From positions 1-33,521 of the forward strand of contig CALGVA010000043.1 of assembly GCA_937920345.1 (NCBI GenBank): DNA of 33,521 bases, in the 5' to 3' direction. A program made the translations under genes and the position numbers. The stretch's first letter is position 1, and each line of letters opens with the position of its first letter. Positions 33,446 through 33,521 of the stretch are shown in pieces. The notes under the pieces are model-generated. The model was not told where the DNA came from. It searched no databases and saw only the letters and a program-made list of their open reading frames with translations. This DNA comes from an uncultured Lachnospiraceae bacterium. Lineage in GTDB: Bacteria > Bacillota > Clostridia > Lachnospirales > Lachnospiraceae.

Positions 33446-33521
33446 ACCGCCGTGTACGGAACCGTATGCACGGTGGTGTGAGAGGACGGCTAATCAATTA
33501 ATGGTTAGCCTCCTACTCAAT
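33446..33521 (+). ncRNA. Group II intron domains V and VI
   Basis: Domain V: ACCGCCGTG (33446-33454) pairs with CACGGTGGT (33469-33477) and ends in a small ACG-GAAC-CGT hairpin. Domain VI: GAG and AGGA (33480-33486) plus GGCTAA (33488-33493) pair with TTAGCC, TCCT and CTC (33505-33518), leaving A33515 bulged as the branch point. Confidence 0.8.

Larger units (their letters stand above)
31629..33521 (+). mobile_element. Group II intron, class C type, apparently full length
   Basis: The element starts with GTGCG (31629-31633), the usual 5' boundary, directly after a terminator. About 400 bases of structured RNA (domains I-III) precede the maturase gene in domain IV. The 3' end shows domain V (33446-33477) and domain VI with a bulged adenine at 33515, and the last bases read CTCAAT, which fits the usual AY end. 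The 5' GTGCGCC also forms a perfect 7-bp hairpin with GGCGCAC (31640-31646). The 3' exon lies outside the window, so the exact end (33521 or next base) is not proven. Confidence 0.85.

Overview
The window looks like chromosomal DNA from a Gram-positive anaerobe of the class Clostridia, most likely Lachnospiraceae. This is an inference. It rests on strong purine-rich ribosome sites (AGGAGG type), moderate base composition, and the protein types present: a coiled-coil FtsX permease, a DUF1538/P-II pair, a CotH/DUF4956/VTC cluster, an F420-ligase-like protein without other F420 genes, an Lsa-like ABC-F protein, and a MarathonRT-like group II intron reverse transcriptase.

Layout. (1) 1-4152: tail of a possible upstream gene, a terminator, then an ABC exporter made of an ATPase and a large coiled-coil FtsX permease. 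(2) 4235-4546: a 38-residue membrane peptide gene with its own promoter and terminator. (3) 4725-7215: a duplicated DUF1538 membrane protein coupled to a two-domain P-II regulator, closed by a terminator. (4) 7423-9143: an ECF sigma factor and its overlapping membrane-anchored partner, probably an anti-sigma factor. (5) 9176-15519: a LacI-family regulator divergent from a maltodextrin-type importer (binding protein and two permeases, no ATPase) and a cytoplasmic GH13 glucosidase; two related operator sites lie between them. (6) 15591-16755: a membrane-linked XRE regulator and an AT-rich orphan membrane protein, convergent on one terminator. (7) 17051-20582: an ECF sigma factor, a six-helix membrane protein, an ABC ATPase and an ABC-2 permease in one tight operon. 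(8) 20688-22791: a DHH phosphoesterase with a structured leader, an unexplained structured intergenic RNA region, and a YitT transporter-like protein. (9) 25945-22773 on the minus strand: VTC polyphosphate polymerase-like protein, DUF4956 membrane protein and CotH kinase. (10) 26165-28134: an antibiotic-resistance type ABC-F gene behind a leader of about 270 nt that contains a three-codon upstream ORF and an intrinsic terminator. (11) 28248-31545: F420-0:L-glutamate ligase-like protein and a methyl-accepting chemotaxis protein. (12) 31629-33521: a complete group IIC-type intron with its maturase, sitting just after the chemotaxis gene's terminator and ending at or next to the window edge.

The strongest leads are the ABC-F attenuation leader, the VTC/DUF4956/CotH operon (with a DHH phosphoesterase nearby), the DUF1538/P-II pair, the sigma-linked ABC operon, and two structured RNA regions around the DHH and YitT genes. 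No tRNA, rRNA, CRISPR array or transposase gene was recognised.
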